Part shown: in pieces, positions 17,750 to 28,440 of the stretch | Layout of the letters: every line of letters starts with the position of its first letter | How positions within the stretch are numbered: position 1 is the stretch's first letter | NCBI GenBank assembly: GCA_017524405.1 | Contig: JAFWSJ010000011.1 | Span: forward strand, 1-64,000 | Length of the DNA stretch: 64,000 nt | Source of the DNA: Candidatus Saccharimonadota bacterium | GTDB taxonomy: Bacteria > Patescibacteriota > Saccharimonadia > Saccharimonadales > Saccharimonadaceae | Direction: 5' to 3' | Translations under genes and position numbers: made by a program | Notes under the pieces: generated by a model | What the model saw: only the letters and a program-made list of their open reading frames with translations | The model's database searches: none | Told to the model about the DNA's origin: nothing

Positions 17750-18433
17750 TTACTCAGCTTTTGCTTCGCCTTCAGCAGCTGGTTCAGCAGCAGCGGCAGC
17801 TTCTTCAGCAGCCTTAGCTTCTTCGGCAGCTTTGTCAGCTTCAGCCTGAGCCTCACGCTCAGCGGCCTCAGCAGCTGGATCGTAGACGTTAGCAATTGGA
17901 AGCTCTTGGTCGAGTTCTTTATCTGCAAATTCGACACCAGCTGGGAGCACGATATCTGCGACAGTCAAACCATCTTCGATAGTTGCAAGCTTGGATGCGT
18001 CAACTTCGATAGCCTCAGGAAGATCAGCTGGCTTAGCCTTGACGTCGATTTCCTCAAGCACCTGGCTAAGAACAAGGTGAGCCTTGTTCGCATCGGAAGT
18101 TTCGAAACCGACGAGCTTGATTGGGGTAGTAGCCTCAACAACCTCGTTAGCAGAAATTGCCTGAAACTCAATGTTGAGAATCTTGCGTTTAACTGGATCA
18201 AAAGCAACGTCCTTGACAAGGGCAAGCTGCTTCTTGCCATCAATCGTCAAATCGATAGGGGAGTGGTAGCCGGCGATGCGGACAGCCTTCTCGGTCTCGT
18301 TATAGCTAGACTGAGTAAGAATTGGTTCCTTGCCACCAAAAACCACGGATGGGATTAGACCCTGCTCACGCAAGGTTTTGACTTTTTTACCTGACACTTC
18401 GCGCTTTGCGAGTGCTAATTTGTCTTCACTCAT
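17750..18433 (-). CDS. rplY: Ribosomal protein bL25 (CTC/TL5 long form)
   Basis: The 227-aa protein has the L25 N-terminal 5S-rRNA-binding domain at residues 1-90 (KREVSGKKVKTLREQGLIPS). The second beta domain of the CTC/TL5 form spans about 95-180 (PADLPEAIEVDASKL). An Ala/Glu-rich tail makes up about the last 45 residues. It should bind 5S rRNA in the 50S subunit. It is monocistronic. AGGAAT lies about eight bases before the ATG, and a TTAAAATAT box sits about 35 bases upstream. The acidic tail is longer than in most members. Confidence 0.93.
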   Translation of the reverse strand: MSEDKLALAKREVSGKKVKTLREQGLIPSVVFGGKEPILTQSSYNETEKAVRIAGYHSPIDLTIDGKKQLALVKDVAFDPVKRKILNIEFQAISANEVVEATTPIKLVGFETSDANKAHLVLSQVLEEIDVKAKPADLPEAIEVDASKLATIEDGLTVADIVLPAGVEFADKELDQELPIANVYDPAAEAAEREAQAEADKAAEEAKAAEEAAAAAEPAAEGEAKAE

Positions 18434-18522
18434 TGAAATTTATTCCTATTTTTAAAATCTAGAATATATTTTAAGATAAGCGACAGAGAAAATCAAGCAT
18501 AAGCGTGCTAAAATAGAAAAGT

Positions 18523-19587
18523 ATGGACATCTTTTTCTTTCTTGCTCAAATTTCGGCCGTTGCTGGATGGATGTTTTTGATTCTCAGCTACTATCGAGAC
18601 GACATAAAAAAGCTCCTCAAAATGCAAATTGTCGCCTGCGCGCTCGAGACGCTCAGCTATCTTTTGCTCGGGGCTTGGGCCGGCCTCTTCGCCTGTCTGC
18701 TCGACCTCGCAAAAGCAATTCTTTATTACAAAGTCGACAGAAAAGAGATCATCTTCTACGCCACCTTGCCGTTTTACGTTGTACTAGCCGTTTTCGCACT
18801 CCAAAGCGAAGGCTGGATTTCACTCTTGCCAACCATCGGCGGCATCATCGACGGCTTCGTCCTAACGCGCAACAAAACCGTCGCGACCGTCGGCAGCATC
18901 GTCGCGAGTAGTCTCTGGGTAATCTACGATATCGTCGTCATGGCTTACGCCGCTGCCGTCTCCGACTCAATCCTCATCATCTCCAACTTCTTCGTGCTAT
19001 TCCTTGGCTATAGCCGCATCCTCCACATTAATCGTCTACACATCATCAAATGTTACTACCTCACGAAGAGTATTAGCGCAAACATCATCCGCCTCGATAA
19101 GGACAACTATTCCGAACAATACCTTTGGGATATCGACAAACAGAAAACGATCTTCAAAATCAACCCAGATTCTATCGTACTCATTCGCGACAAAAAGCAT
19201 ACAGTCGGCTACGTCAACTATCTCACCATAACCGAAGACTGCTACGAACGAATCAGGCGCGCCCAGACATTCTATAAAGATATTCGCCCAGAAGACATCA
19301 CGACAATGCGCCGCCATCGCAGGAATTATCTCCTGCTTGAAAGCGTCTGCGTTAGCAAAAGTTATGAATCGCAAAAAATGGCAGATTTCATCAATCGCCA
19401 TTTCCGCAACTTCCTTCGCAACAAACATCGCCTCGGCTATAACTTCTACGGCATCGAGTCAATCGCCGTAAGCGACTTCGAAAAACTATTCCTCGAAACC
19501 GCCGACTTCGCTAACATCAAAACCTACCGCGAGGGCGAGATTCTCTTCGAGCTCGACGACATTGCCGTCGCAAAATATATCAGATAA
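18523..19587 (+). CDS. YgjV-like membrane domain fused to a GNAT-like domain
   Basis: The 354-aa protein has five or six membrane segments in residues 1-165, with the pattern of the YgjV/Imp inner-membrane family. A soluble C-terminal region of about 175 residues follows. There GYVNYLTIT, a central LLLESVCVSKSYESQKMADF stretch and a final ILFELDDI match the strand-helix pattern of an N-acetyltransferase. The acetyl-CoA loop is not canonical, so enzymatic activity is uncertain. TGCTAAAAT (18506-18514) ends eight bases before the ATG, which suggests a leaderless mRNA. The gene ends one base before the convergent uvrA stop. Confidence 0.7.
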   Translation: MDIFFFLAQISAVAGWMFLILSYYRDDIKKLLKMQIVACALETLSYLLLGAWAGLFACLLDLAKAILYYKVDRKEIIFYATLPFYVVLAVFALQSEGWISLLPTIGGIIDGFVLTRNKTVATVGSIVASSLWVIYDIVVMAYAAAVSDSILIISNFFVLFLGYSRILHINRLHIIKCYYLTKSISANIIRLDKDNYSEQYLWDIDKQKTIFKINPDSIVLIRDKKHTVGYVNYLTITEDCYERIRRAQTFYKDIRPEDITTMRRHRRNYLLLESVCVSKSYESQKMADFINRHFRNFLRNKHRLGYNFYGIESIAVSDFEKLFLETADFANIKTYREGEILFELDDIAVAKYIR

Positions 19588-22458
19588 TTAGAGAACTGTT
19601 TTCAAGTATTTGCCAGTAGCACTCTTGTCGTTTTTTGCCACATCTTCTGGCGTGCCGGTTGCGATGACTTTACCGCCACCTTGGCCACCTTCTGGGCCCA
19701 TATCGATAATCCAGTCAGCAGATTTAATCACGTCAAGGTTATGCTCAATCACAATCATCGAATTACCGCCATCAACCAAACGTTGTAAAATCGACAACAA
19801 TCTCTTCACGTCGTCAGTATGGAGACCAGTGGTCGGCTCATCGAGGATATAGAGTGTCTTGCCGGTCGAACGGCGGCTAAGCTCGGTTGCGAGCTTTACG
19901 CGCTGCGCCTCGCCACCAGAGAAGGTCGTAGCGGACTGACCGAGACGAATATAGCCAAGACCGACTTCCTGAAGGGTCTGAAGCTTGCCAGCAATGAGCG
20001 GGATCGCTTCGAAGAATTCGACCGCCTCATCGACCGTCATGTTTAGCACATCAGAAATCGTCTTACCTTTAAACTTAACCTCGAGCGCCTCGCGATTATA
20101 ACGCTTGCCATGGCACTCGTCGCAAGTTACAAACACGTCAGGCAAGAAGTGCATTTCGATCTTCAAAACGCCATCGCCCTGACATTTCTCGCAACGACCA
20201 CCCTTTACATTGAAGGAGAAGCGACCAGCTTTATAGCCACGCACCTGCGCTTCTGGCTGTTCGGCAAATAGTTCACGAATATTATTGAAAATACCAGTAT
20301 AAGTAGCCACGTTCGAGCGTGGGGTGCGGCCAATCGGCGACTGATCAATCACGATGACCTTATTGAGCTGCTCGATGCCATCGATACGCTCATGCGCACC
20401 AGAAACGGTCTGTGCGCGATTAAGGCGAGCAGATAATTCGTTCGCAACGATATCGTTCACAAGCGTAGATTTACCAGAACCGGACACGCCGGAAACCACC
20501 GTAAACACGCCGAGCGGGAAGCGCACATCGATATTCTTCAAGTTGTTTTCGCGCGCGCCAATCACCTCGAGCCAACGGTTCGAAATTTTGCGGCGCTTCT
20601 TTGGCGTTTCAATCTTTTTCTTGCCAGAAATATACTGGCCAGTAATCGAATTCGGATTCTTTGCAACTTCGGCTGGCGTACCAGCTGCCATGACTTTGCC
20701 GCCCTTCACGCCGGCGCCCGGACCGATATCGAGAAGATAATCAGCCTGCATAATCGTATCATGGTCATGCTCGACGACGATGACGGTATTTTTGAGGTCA
20801 CGAAGATGTTTGAGGGTAGCAATCAAGCGATCATTATCGCGCTGATGAAGACCAATCGAAGGCTCATCGAGCACATAGAGCACACCCTGAAGGCCGGAGC
20901 CAATCTGAGTCGCAAGACGAATACGCTGCGCCTCGCCACCAGAGAGCGTAGCGGCCGAGCGGCCGAGTTCGAGATAATTCAAACCAACGTCTTTCATGAA
21001 GCCGACGCGCGCCTTGATTTCTTTGATAATCGGGCCAGCAATCTTCTGCTCATTTTCAGTAAGACCAAGGTCGCTATCTAGAAGCTCCAAGGTCTGATCA
21101 ACGTCCATTGAGCAGATATCCATAATATTGAGGTCATGAATCGTGATTGCGAGCACTACTGGCTTTAGACGGGCGCCATGACAAGTCTGACAAATGCGTT
21201 CGCGCATGAAGCGCTCGATATCTTTGCGGATAAAGTCGGACTCAGTTTCTTTATAGCGGCGTTCGAGATTCGGAATTACACCCTCGTAAACGGCATCGTA
21301 TTCGTAGCCATTACTAAGTTTCACGCGATATTTTTCGTCGCCCGTGCCATAGAGAATTTTCTGGATATTTTCTTCGGAAATCTCACGAATTGGTTCGCGC
21401 ACCGAGAAGCCGTGGCGTGCGCCAACAACCGTCAAGCGCTTCAGCCACCACGATTCCTGATTGATGCGGTTATATGGGCGAATACCGCCTTCCGCAATCG
21501 TCAAATTCGGATTCAAAACGAGTTCTGGGTCGATTTCCATGCGGATGCCAAGACCAGTACAAGTCGGACAAGCACCCTGCGGGGCATTAAACGAGAAGAG
21601 ACGCGGTTCGAGCTCCGGAATTAGTTCTTCCGGATGATTTGGACAAGCATAACGCTGCGAATAAGTCACGATTTCCGCGTCAGACGTATTGATATTGTTC
21701 TGGCCAATCGCAACAGACTGATCCTTGATGCAGAGAACCTGCATAATGCCATCACCAAGGTCAAGCGCCTGCTCAACCGACCCCGCTACACGGCTTTCCA
21801 TATCTGGCGCCATTACGAAACGATCTACGATAATCTCAATATCATGGCGAAGATTCTTGTCGAGTTCCGGCCACTCGTCGAGCGCATAGATGATGCCGTC
21901 AACGCGAGCACGCGCGAAACCCTTTGCCGAATATTGCTCGCCAATATGCGAGAACGAGCCCTTCTTCTGTACCACAATCGGCGCGAGGACCATGAGCTTG
22001 CTTGCTACCGGCCACTTCATCACCTCTTCGACGATGTCCTGCGTCGTACGACGAGCCACTTCGGAGTGGCAAATCGGACAATGCGGCACACCGATACGCG
22101 CGAACAACAAGCGAAGATAATCATAGATTTCCGTCACAGTCGCAACCGTCGAGCGCGGGTTACGCGAAGTAGATTTCTGATCAATCGAAATAGCAGGGGA
22201 AAGACCAGTAATCATATCAACATCTGGCTTGTCCATCACGCCGAGGAACATGCGCGCATAAGAAGAAAGCGACTCGACATAGCGGCGCTGGCCTTCAGCA
22301 TAAATCGTATCAAAAGCGAGGCTAGATTTGCCCGAGCCAGAAAGGCCCGTAATCACAACGAGTTTGTCGCGCGGGATATCAACGTCAATATTCTGCAAAT
22401 TATTGGCGCGAGCACCGCGAATGCAAATCTTATCACCCTCGAAATTCTGTTTTTCCAT
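19588..22458 (-). CDS. uvrA: UvrABC excinuclease subunit A
   Basis: The 956-aa protein has two ABC modules, with Walker [13 protein letters not shown] near the N-terminus and [10 protein letters not shown] in the second half, paired [12 protein letters not shown] and [12 protein letters not shown] signatures, and zinc-finger cysteines (CPIC, CPTC, CEKC, CDEC). It recognises DNA damage and loads UvrB, which is encoded at 25860. The start at 22458 follows TTGACT (22494-22489), a 17-base spacer, TAGAAT (22471-22466) and a seven-base gap. The ATG at 22467 overlaps the -10 and is therefore unlikely to be translated. Confidence 0.97.
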   Translation of the reverse strand: MEKQNFEGDKICIRGARANNLQNIDVDIPRDKLVVITGLSGSGKSSLAFDTIYAEGQRRYVESLSSYARMFLGVMDKPDVDMITGLSPAISIDQKSTSRNPRSTVATVTEIYDYLRLLFARIGVPHCPICHSEVARRTTQDIVEEVMKWPVASKLMVLAPIVVQKKGSFSHIGEQYSAKGFARARVDGIIYALDEWPELDKNLRHDIEIIVDRFVMAPDMESRVAGSVEQALDLGDGIMQVLCIKDQSVAIGQNNINTSDAEIVTYSQRYACPNHPEELIPELEPRLFSFNAPQGACPTCTGLGIRMEIDPELVLNPNLTIAEGGIRPYNRINQESWWLKRLTVVGARHGFSVREPIREISEENIQKILYGTGDEKYRVKLSNGYEYDAVYEGVIPNLERRYKETESDFIRKDIERFMRERICQTCHGARLKPVVLAITIHDLNIMDICSMDVDQTLELLDSDLGLTENEQKIAGPIIKEIKARVGFMKDVGLNYLELGRSAATLSGGEAQRIRLATQIGSGLQGVLYVLDEPSIGLHQRDNDRLIATLKHLRDLKNTVIVVEHDHDTIMQADYLLDIGPGAGVKGGKVMAAGTPAEVAKNPNSITGQYISGKKKIETPKKRRKISNRWLEVIGARENNLKNIDVRFPLGVFTVVSGVSGSGKSTLVNDIVANELSARLNRAQTVSGAHERIDGIEQLNKVIVIDQSPIGRTPRSNVATYTGIFNNIRELFAEQPEAQVRGYKAGRFSFNVKGGRCEKCQGDGVLKIEMHFLPDVFVTCDECHGKRYNREALEVKFKGKTISDVLNMTVDEAVEFFEAIPLIAGKLQTLQEVGLGYIRLGQSATTFSGGEAQRVKLATELSRRSTGKTLYILDEPTTGLHTDDVKRLLSILQRLVDGGNSMIVIEHNLDVIKSADWIIDMGPEGGQGGGKVIATGTPEDVAKNDKSATGKYLKTVL

Positions 22459-22465
22459 CCCGGAC

Positions 22466-22519
22466 ATTCTATCATTTTTTATCTTAAAAGTCAATAATTA
22501 CCGCCTAAAATGTTATAAT
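22466..22519. promoter_or_regulatory. Divergent leaderless promoters of uvrA (-) and murL (+)
   Basis: Minus: TTGACT-17-TAGAAT ending seven bases before the uvrA ATG. Plus: extended -10 TGTTATAAT at 22511-22519, six bases before the murL ATG. Confidence 0.75.
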
Positions 22520-22525
22520 GAAGGC

Positions 22526-23872
22526 ATGGAAATTCGCGAACAATACCCAGAGTTTATTTTCGAGTCATACAAAGTCGAACGCACGGCTACCAACTTGCAC
22601 GTTTCATACGTCTACACGCTTGGCGAGCATCGCTTCGAGCCATTCTTCGATATTCCTTTTTCAAGCATCAGAAACGAGTTCATCAACGAGGAGTTCCTCG
22701 ATGCGCTCTGCTTTAATTTCGGTATTATCAACGCCATCAACTACTACAAGCTCAGCCTAGCGCCAACTTTCACAATCAAGTGCGGCGAGCTCGACGACAT
22801 GCAGAAAGCCTTCTTTAAGAAACTCTTCTTCAACGGCCTCGGCGAACTCATGTTCGTCAACAATCTCCAAATTCCATTTGACTCGTTCATGGCAATTAAT
22901 GCGCCAACTCCGGCAGAGAAGAAGCAGTTCTACTTCGACGACGTATTCCATGGCAACCTCATCCCAGTCGGCGGCGGCAAAGATTCCGTCGTCACGCTTG
23001 AAGCGCTCCGCGGCTGGCGCGAAGACAACCTCTGCCTTCAATACAACCGCAACCTCTACCCAGAAAACCGCGCCGCAATCGACTGTATTCGCCTCGCCGG
23101 TTACTCGATGGAAAAGACCTGCAATTTCAATCTCACTCTCGACCAGCACATGCTCGAACTAAACAAGCAGGGCTTCTATAACGGCCATATTCCATTCTCA
23201 TCCTGCCTCGCTTTTGCAAGCTTTATCATCGCCTACCTCAACAACAAGGCGAATATCGTATTGAGCAACGAGGCCTCCGCAAACGAAGGCAATGTGAAGG
23301 GCACAAATATCAATCACCAGTACTCAAAGAGCATCGAATTTGAAAATGATTTTCGTTCCTATACTGCCACTTACCTCTGTGACAAGATTCAATATTTCAG
23401 CCTGCTTCGCTGTATGAACGAATACCAAATCGTCAAGAAATTCATCAAATTCCCAAGCTATCTCAGCGTATTTAGAAGCTGCAATGTCGGCACGAAGAGC
23501 AACAGCTGGTGCGGTCACTGCGCTAAGTGTCTCTATGTCTACATCATGCTTTATCCATTCGTCGATCACGAACAGCTCGTCGAAATTTTCGGCCACGATT
23601 TGTATAACGACCAGACCCTCGGCGGCCTCTTCAATGGACTCATTAACCCAGACGCTACGAAGCCATTCGAATGCGTCGGCACTCGCGAAGAGATTAACTA
23701 CGCCGTCAAGCTCGCCATCGAGCAATCGAAAGAAAAACAGCTTCCGGTCCTCCTCGAATGGTACCGCACGAGCTACAATTACAATCCGACTGAGCAGTTC
23801 GGCGTAGAAGAGTACTACAATGCCGAGCACAATATTCCAGAAGCGTATCTAAAAGCACTACAATCGTTATGA
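22526..23872 (+). CDS. murL: UDP-N-acetyl-alpha-D-muramoyl-L-alanyl-L-glutamate epimerase (MurL)
   Basis: The 448-aa protein matches the MurL family in length and layout: an N-terminal domain, a PP-loop-like PVGGGKDS (about residues 147-154), and a C-terminal WCGHCAKC with conserved cysteines. MurL, known from Xanthomonas, epimerises the terminal L-Glu of UDP-MurNAc-L-Ala-L-Glu to D-Glu. It overlaps the next gene, a MurD-type ligase, by ATGA (23869-23872), which strongly supports the assignment. The start at 22526 lies six bases after TGTTATAAT; longer in-frame starts would overlap uvrA. Confidence 0.85.
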   Translation: MEIREQYPEFIFESYKVERTATNLHVSYVYTLGEHRFEPFFDIPFSSIRNEFINEEFLDALCFNFGIINAINYYKLSLAPTFTIKCGELDDMQKAFFKKLFFNGLGELMFVNNLQIPFDSFMAINAPTPAEKKQFYFDDVFHGNLIPVGGGKDSVVTLEALRGWREDNLCLQYNRNLYPENRAAIDCIRLAGYSMEKTCNFNLTLDQHMLELNKQGFYNGHIPFSSCLAFASFIIAYLNNKANIVLSNEASANEGNVKGTNINHQYSKSIEFENDFRSYTATYLCDKIQYFSLLRCMNEYQIVKKFIKFPSYLSVFRSCNVGTKSNSWCGHCAKCLYVYIMLYPFVDHEQLVEIFGHDLYNDQTLGGLFNGLINPDATKPFECVGTREEINYAVKLAIEQSKEKQLPVLLEWYRTSYNYNPTEQFGVEEYYNAEHNIPEAYLKALQSL

Positions 23873-25161
23873 AAGAACAAATAATCGAGAAACTCCGTGG
23901 GCAAAAAATTCTCATCCTCGGCTTCGGCCGGGAAGGCAAGAGTACGCTCGCTTTTTTGAACCGCGAATTGCCAGACGCCGAAATCGCCATCGCGGATATT
24001 AACCCAATCGAAGACGAAAGTGTTGTAAAATACACAACATTTACTGGCCCAGAATATCTAAATTGTTGTAAAGATTACAACGTTATTATCAAGGCGCCGG
24101 GCGTCTCGATTAAGAACGATTTGCCAGACAGCGAGAAGGCAAAAATCACCAGCCAAACCGACCTATTTTTGCAAGCCTACCGCAACCAAACCATCGGCAT
24201 CACCGGCACGAAGGGTAAGAGCACCACAAGCTCGCTGATTTATCATATCCTCCAAAAAACAGGGAAGAAATCCGTGCTCGTCGGCAATATCGGCAAACCT
24301 TGCTTTGATTTTATCGACGAAATTACGCCAGAAACGATTGTTGTCTTCGAAATTTCCGCACACCAGCTCGAATACGTGAAGGCCAGCCCGCACTACGCGG
24401 TTTTGCTCAATATCTACGAAGAGCATTTTGACCATTACGCTACGCCGGAAGACTACTATTCCGCCAAGAAAAACATTTTCCGCCTCCAGCAGACCGGCGA
24501 CTTGCTCGTCTATGGCGATATTTTCCAGCATGCCACGCAAGCTGAGCTCGATGCCGCGCCAAGCTTCAAGATCGACATCGAGAAAACCGAGGTTGTCCCA
24601 AAGAGCCAGATCAAAACTACGCTCCTTGGCGAACATAACCTCAAAAATATCGAAGCCGCCGCTGCGGTTGCTTACGCGCTCCGCATTGATGGCGAAGCGT
24701 TCCTAGATGCCGTCGCTAGCTTCCAAGGCCTGCCACACCGCCTCCAATATGTCGGGACTTTCCGCGGTATCAAGTTTTATAACGACTCAATCGCTACCGC
24801 TCAAGAAGCCACAATTAACGCCGTCAAGGCCGTCGGCGATGTCGACACGCTTATTCTCGGCGGCATGGATCGTGGACTCGATTACCACCCGCTCGTAGAA
24901 TTCCTCAAGCATAGCAATGTCCGCAACATCCTACTCCTACCGGACACCGGCGCAAAGATCGAGCAGATTTTCGCCGAAGACCGTTATGTCCAGGGACTAA
25001 TCCGCGTCAAGAATATGGAAGAAGCCGTAAAGATGGCTTACGAAGTTACCAACCCAAGCCAAAGCTGCCTCCTTTCGCCGGCTGCCGCCAGCTACGGATT
25101 CTATAAAGACTTCCAAGAACGCGGCGAGGACTATTGCCGTCTCGTAAATATGCTACAATGA
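23869..25161 (+). CDS. murD: UDP-N-acetylmuramoyl-L-alanine-glutamate ligase (MurD/MurD2 type)
   Basis: The 430-aa Mur ligase has an N-terminal Rossmann-like domain ([13 protein letters not shown]), the ATP site [13 protein letters not shown] (about residues 107-119), and C-terminal [10 protein letters not shown]. It adds glutamate to UDP-MurNAc-L-Ala in the cytoplasm. Because it is coupled to murL, it probably adds L-Glu (MurD2 activity), which MurL then inverts; this specificity is inferred from context. Two palindromic TGTTGT/ACAACA-like sequences lie near its 5' end (24021-24082). Confidence 0.9.
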   Translation: MKEQIIEKLRGQKILILGFGREGKSTLAFLNRELPDAEIAIADINPIEDESVVKYTTFTGPEYLNCCKDYNVIIKAPGVSIKNDLPDSEKAKITSQTDLFLQAYRNQTIGITGTKGKSTTSSLIYHILQKTGKKSVLVGNIGKPCFDFIDEITPETIVVFEISAHQLEYVKASPHYAVLLNIYEEHFDHYATPEDYYSAKKNIFRLQQTGDLLVYGDIFQHATQAELDAAPSFKIDIEKTEVVPKSQIKTTLLGEHNLKNIEAAAAVAYALRIDGEAFLDAVASFQGLPHRLQYVGTFRGIKFYNDSIATAQEATINAVKAVGDVDTLILGGMDRGLDYHPLVEFLKHSNVRNILLLPDTGAKIEQIFAEDRYVQGLIRVKNMEEAVKMAYEVTNPSQSCLLSPAAASYGFYKDFQERGEDYCRLVNMLQ

Positions 25162-25194
25162 AGTTAATAATTTAACATAAGGAGAAACACACTT

Positions 25195-25674
25195 ATGCAA
25201 CTAACTATTAACGGGAACTCGTTCTCCGCTAGTACTGAAGCGGCTGCCGGGTTATTCGGGATGGCGATGGGTTTCGTCATCTTCACTTGGATTATCTGTC
25301 TCGTCGTCCTCATCATCACCATTATCGGTATGTGGAAGGTCTTCGAAAAGGCCGGCCAAGAAGGTTGGAAGTCAATCATTCCGTTCTATAACATGTATGT
25401 TTTGACGGAAATCTCTGGCCAGAATGGCTGGTTGTTCCTCCTTTGCCTTATCCCGGGCGTCGGCGCACTTATCTGGAGCATCATGGTCTCCATTAAGCTC
25501 GCTCCTGCCTTTGGCAAGGATACGGCATTTGCGATTGGCCTCATCCTTCTCGCGCCAATCTTCTACATGATCCTCGGCTTCGGTAGCGCAAAGTACGTCC
25601 TCGGCGGCGCAGCTCCAGCACAGGGCGGTGCAAAGCCACAGGGTCCTAAAGATCCTTGGATCGCAGGAAACTAA
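25195..25674 (+). CDS. DUF5684-type membrane protein
   Basis: The 159-aa protein has four membrane segments (about residues 20-45, 65-85, 88-105 and 115-135). It has the DUF5684 signature, with GWKSIIPFYNMYVLTEI between segments one and two, and a Gly/Pro/Ala-rich tail. The start has AAGGAG followed by eight bases. It lies 33 bases after murD, so it may share the transcript or have its own start. The function of the family is unknown. Confidence 0.82.
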   Translation: MQLTINGNSFSASTEAAAGLFGMAMGFVIFTWIICLVVLIITIIGMWKVFEKAGQEGWKSIIPFYNMYVLTEISGQNGWLFLLCLIPGVGALIWSIMVSIKLAPAFGKDTAFAIGLILLAPIFYMILGFGSAKYVLGGAAPAQGGAKPQGPKDPWIAGN

Positions 25675-25687
25675 ACTGTTACTCCAC

Positions 25688-25718
25688 AAAGTGAATCTCG
25701 AAAGGGATTCACTTTTTT
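25688..25718 (+). terminator. Rho-independent terminator
   Basis: Arms AAAGTGAATC and GATTCACTTT with a short loop, followed by T. Confidence 0.85.
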
Positions 25719-25722
25719 ATGT

Positions 25723-25844
25723 CAAACTAGCCATATCCGCAAAGGCGAAGCTTGCGGAGGCCACGGCCGAGCATGAGGAGCGGCCGCCCGTGACGACGGG
25801 CCGGCCAGACGACGTTCTTCGCCTACGCGGATATGGCTAATTTG
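25723..25844. repeat. Structured palindromic element, copy 1
   Basis: The outer arms 25723-25740 and 25827-25844 pair with one mismatch (TAGCCATATCCGC with its complement). The next arms AGGCGAAG and CTTCGCCT pair, and the core forms GGCCG/CGGCC and GCCCGT/ACGGGC hairpins. The core (about 25750-25815) is nearly identical to that at 56957-57024, but the outer stem sequence is different and still complementary. It lies between a terminator and the uvrB -10 (25846-25851). Confidence 0.75.
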
Positions 25845-25859
25845 ATATAATAAACATGA

Positions 25860-27833
25860 ATGAATTTCAAGCTACATAGTAAGTACCAGCCGACCGGCGA
25901 CCAGCCTCAAGCGATTGAGCAGCTTTATCGTGGCTTGACGGCGGGCAATCGCGAGCAAACTTTGCTCGGCGTCACTGGCTCGGGCAAAACTTTCACGATG
26001 GCAAATATCATCGAAAAATACAATCGCCCAACCCTCGTCCTCGCCCACAACAAAACTCTCGCCGCTCAGCTTTACGCCGAGTTTCGCGAGTTCTTCCCAG
26101 AAAACGAAGTCCATTATTTCGTCAGCTATTTTGATTACTATCAACCGGAGGCCTACATCGCCTCAACCGATACCTACATCGAAAAGGACAGTGCCATCAA
26201 CGAGGAAATCGACCGCCTGCGCCACGGCGCCACCGAGGCGCTCCTAACCCGCCCAGACACCCTCATCGTCGCGTCCGTTTCCTGCATCTACGGCATCGGT
26301 TCGCCAGACAACTACAAGGCTATGGCCATGCGCGTCGCGAAGGGCGAAATGCGCGATTTGTCTCATTTTATTCGCAGCCTCACTGACATCCAGTACAACC
26401 GCAACGATATCGCCTTTGAGCGCGGCAATTTCCGCGTGCGCGGCGACACCGTCGATGTCTTCCCAGCCTCCGGCGATAGGGCATTCCGCATCGAATTCGG
26501 CTTCGATCAAGTCGAGAATATCAAAGTTATCGACCCGCTAACCGCCGAAACTCTCGCCGAGCCAGACGAGATCGGCATTTTCCCAAATAGCCACTACGCT
26601 ACGCCAAAAGAGTCACTCGACCGCGCGCTCGTCAAGATTCGCGCCGAATACGAAGATCGTCTGAAATACTTCAATAATGAACATAAATACCTCGAGGCTC
26701 AGCGCCTCAGCCAGCGCGTCAAATACGACCTCGAAATGCTCGAAAGTGTCGGCTTCGTAAAAGGCATCGAAAACTATAGCCGTCACATCGAAGGTCGCGC
26801 CCAGGGCCAGCCGCCAGCCACGCTTCTCGACTATTTCCCAGAGGATTATCTCTGCATCGTCGACGAGTCGCATATGACCATTCCGCAAATTCGTGGCATG
26901 TTCAACGGCGACCGCGCCAGGAAGGAAACCCTCGTCGAATACGGCTTCCGTTTGCCGAGCGCGCTAGATAACCGACCGCTCACTTTTAAGGAATTTGACG
27001 ACCATATTAATAAGATCATCTACGTCTCCGCCACCCCTGGCGAATACGAGCTAAGTCATAGTCCGAAGCCGGCCGAGCAAGTCATTCGCCCAACCGGCCT
27101 CCTCGATCCAGAAATCGAAGTACGCCCAACTGACAACCAGATTGACGACCTCGTTGAAGAAATCGACCAACGCGTCGCCAAACAGCAACGCGTGCTCGTC
27201 ACGACCCTCACGAAGCGTATGGCCGAGGACCTTTCTGAGCATCTCAAAGATATCGGCATCAAGACCGCCTACATCCATAGCGACATCGACACGCTCGAAC
27301 GCAGCGACATCCTAAGAGACCTCCGCAACGGCACCTACGACGTACTCGTCGGCATTAACCTCCTCCGCGAGGGCCTCGACCTCCCAGAAGTCTCGCTCGT
27401 CGCTATTCTTGACGCCGACAAAGAAGGCTTCCTCCGCAGTGAATCAGCCCTCATCCAGACCATTGGCCGTGCCGCTCGCCACGTCGAAGGCAAGGTAATC
27501 ATGTATGCCGACAATATGACCGGCAGTATGCAGAAGGCCATCGAAGAGACCTATCGCCGCCGCGAAATCCAGCAGAAATACAACCAGGAGCACAACATTA
27601 CGCCAAAGGGCATCGCGAAGGAAATCAGCCAGGGCCTTCGGGCCATCATCCCGGAAAAAGAGAAGAGCAAGAAACTAGACCTAAAGAAGATCCCGCGCGA
27701 GGAGCTCCCGCAAATCGTGAAGGAACTCAGTTCGCAGATGCAAATGGCCGCCGCCAACCTCGAGTTCGAGCGCGCCGCCGAGCTTCGCGACCAGATTGAA
27801 GATATTAAAATCGCATTGGAGCACAAAAAATGA
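25860..27833 (+). CDS. uvrB: UvrABC excinuclease subunit B
   Basis: The 657-aa protein has Walker [11 protein letters not shown] (about residues 37-46), the beta-hairpin region with YYQPEAY, DESH, helicase motifs through QTIGRAARH, and a C-terminal UVR coiled coil (residues about 615-655) for UvrC binding. It verifies the lesion delivered by UvrA. TATAAT at 25846-25851 is eight bases before the ATG, so the mRNA is probably leaderless. An out-of-frame ATG at 25856 is ignored. The gene overlaps the following GNAT gene by ATGA. Confidence 0.97.
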   Translation: MNFKLHSKYQPTGDQPQAIEQLYRGLTAGNREQTLLGVTGSGKTFTMANIIEKYNRPTLVLAHNKTLAAQLYAEFREFFPENEVHYFVSYFDYYQPEAYIASTDTYIEKDSAINEEIDRLRHGATEALLTRPDTLIVASVSCIYGIGSPDNYKAMAMRVAKGEMRDLSHFIRSLTDIQYNRNDIAFERGNFRVRGDTVDVFPASGDRAFRIEFGFDQVENIKVIDPLTAETLAEPDEIGIFPNSHYATPKESLDRALVKIRAEYEDRLKYFNNEHKYLEAQRLSQRVKYDLEMLESVGFVKGIENYSRHIEGRAQGQPPATLLDYFPEDYLCIVDESHMTIPQIRGMFNGDRARKETLVEYGFRLPSALDNRPLTFKEFDDHINKIIYVSATPGEYELSHSPKPAEQVIRPTGLLDPEIEVRPTDNQIDDLVEEIDQRVAKQQRVLVTTLTKRMAEDLSEHLKDIGIKTAYIHSDIDTLERSDILRDLRNGTYDVLVGINLLREGLDLPEVSLVAILDADKEGFLRSESALIQTIGRAARHVEGKVIMYADNMTGSMQKAIEETYRRREIQQKYNQEHNITPKGIAKEISQGLRAIIPEKEKSKKLDLKKIPREELPQIVKELSSQMQMAAANLEFERAAELRDQIEDIKIALEHKK

Positions 27834-28390
27834 GCGAATTCAAAGTAGCAGAAGAAATCAAAGTAGACGACGAGATTATCATGCGCCGCATTAGCCACGA
27901 ATATGACCAGGACCGCTTCGATACTATCGTAGCGAGCCACGATCATCTCTTGCCATGGATGCCATGGGCGCACTTCTATGAGAATACCGGCATTGAAGCC
28001 ATGACGGAATTCTGCAACGGCCAAATCGAAGCCTTCGATAAGGGCGCCACACTCGGTTACGACATCATCTATAATGGCAAATTCGTCGGCGCAATCGACA
28101 TCCATAACCTCGACGGCGAAAACCGCCACTGCGAAATTGGCTACTGGCTCGGGAAAGACAACACCGGCCACGGCATCGCCACGCGTTGCGCCGCCAAGAT
28201 AACCAAATACGCCTTCGAAGCGCTCGATATGCATCGTGTAGTGATTCGCGCAGCCGTAGGAAATGACGCCTCAAACAAAGTCGCCGAACGCCTCGGCTTC
28301 CCAAAGGAGGCTACTCTCATCGAAGAACAACGCCTCGACGGCAAATTCTACAACACGAACGTCTACGCCAAAATCAACCCGAATCATTAG
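27830..28390 (+). CDS. GNAT N-acetyltransferase, RimJ/RimL type
   Basis: The 186-aa protein has the RimL-like pattern. An N-terminal strand precedes an acceptor-side MPWAHF region, the acetyl-CoA loop is [13 protein letters not shown], and the C-terminal [14 protein letters not shown] is characteristic. It should acetylate an amino group, perhaps a protein N-terminus. It starts within the uvrB stop (27830-27833), so it depends on uvrB translation. Confidence 0.88.
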   Translation: MSEFKVAEEIKVDDEIIMRRISHEYDQDRFDTIVASHDHLLPWMPWAHFYENTGIEAMTEFCNGQIEAFDKGATLGYDIIYNGKFVGAIDIHNLDGENRHCEIGYWLGKDNTGHGIATRCAAKITKYAFEALDMHRVVIRAAVGNDASNKVAERLGFPKEATLIEEQRLDGKFYNTNVYAKINPNH

Positions 28391-28395
28391 TCAAC

Positions 28396-28427
28396 CAAAA
28401 AGCCCCTCGTCAAAGAGGGGCTTTTAT
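28396..28427. terminator. Bidirectional terminator
   Basis: AAAAAGCCCCTC, loop GTCAAA, GAGGGGCTTTT. It separates the GNAT gene (+) from the pilin-like gene (-). Confidence 0.9.
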
Positions 28428-28440
28428 ATGCTTTTTGTTT

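Noticed and set aside
22459-22467. Upstream ATG (22467) as uvrA start
   Set aside because: It overlaps the -10 TAGAAT that, with TTGACT at 17 bases, predicts transcription starting at the ATG at 22458.
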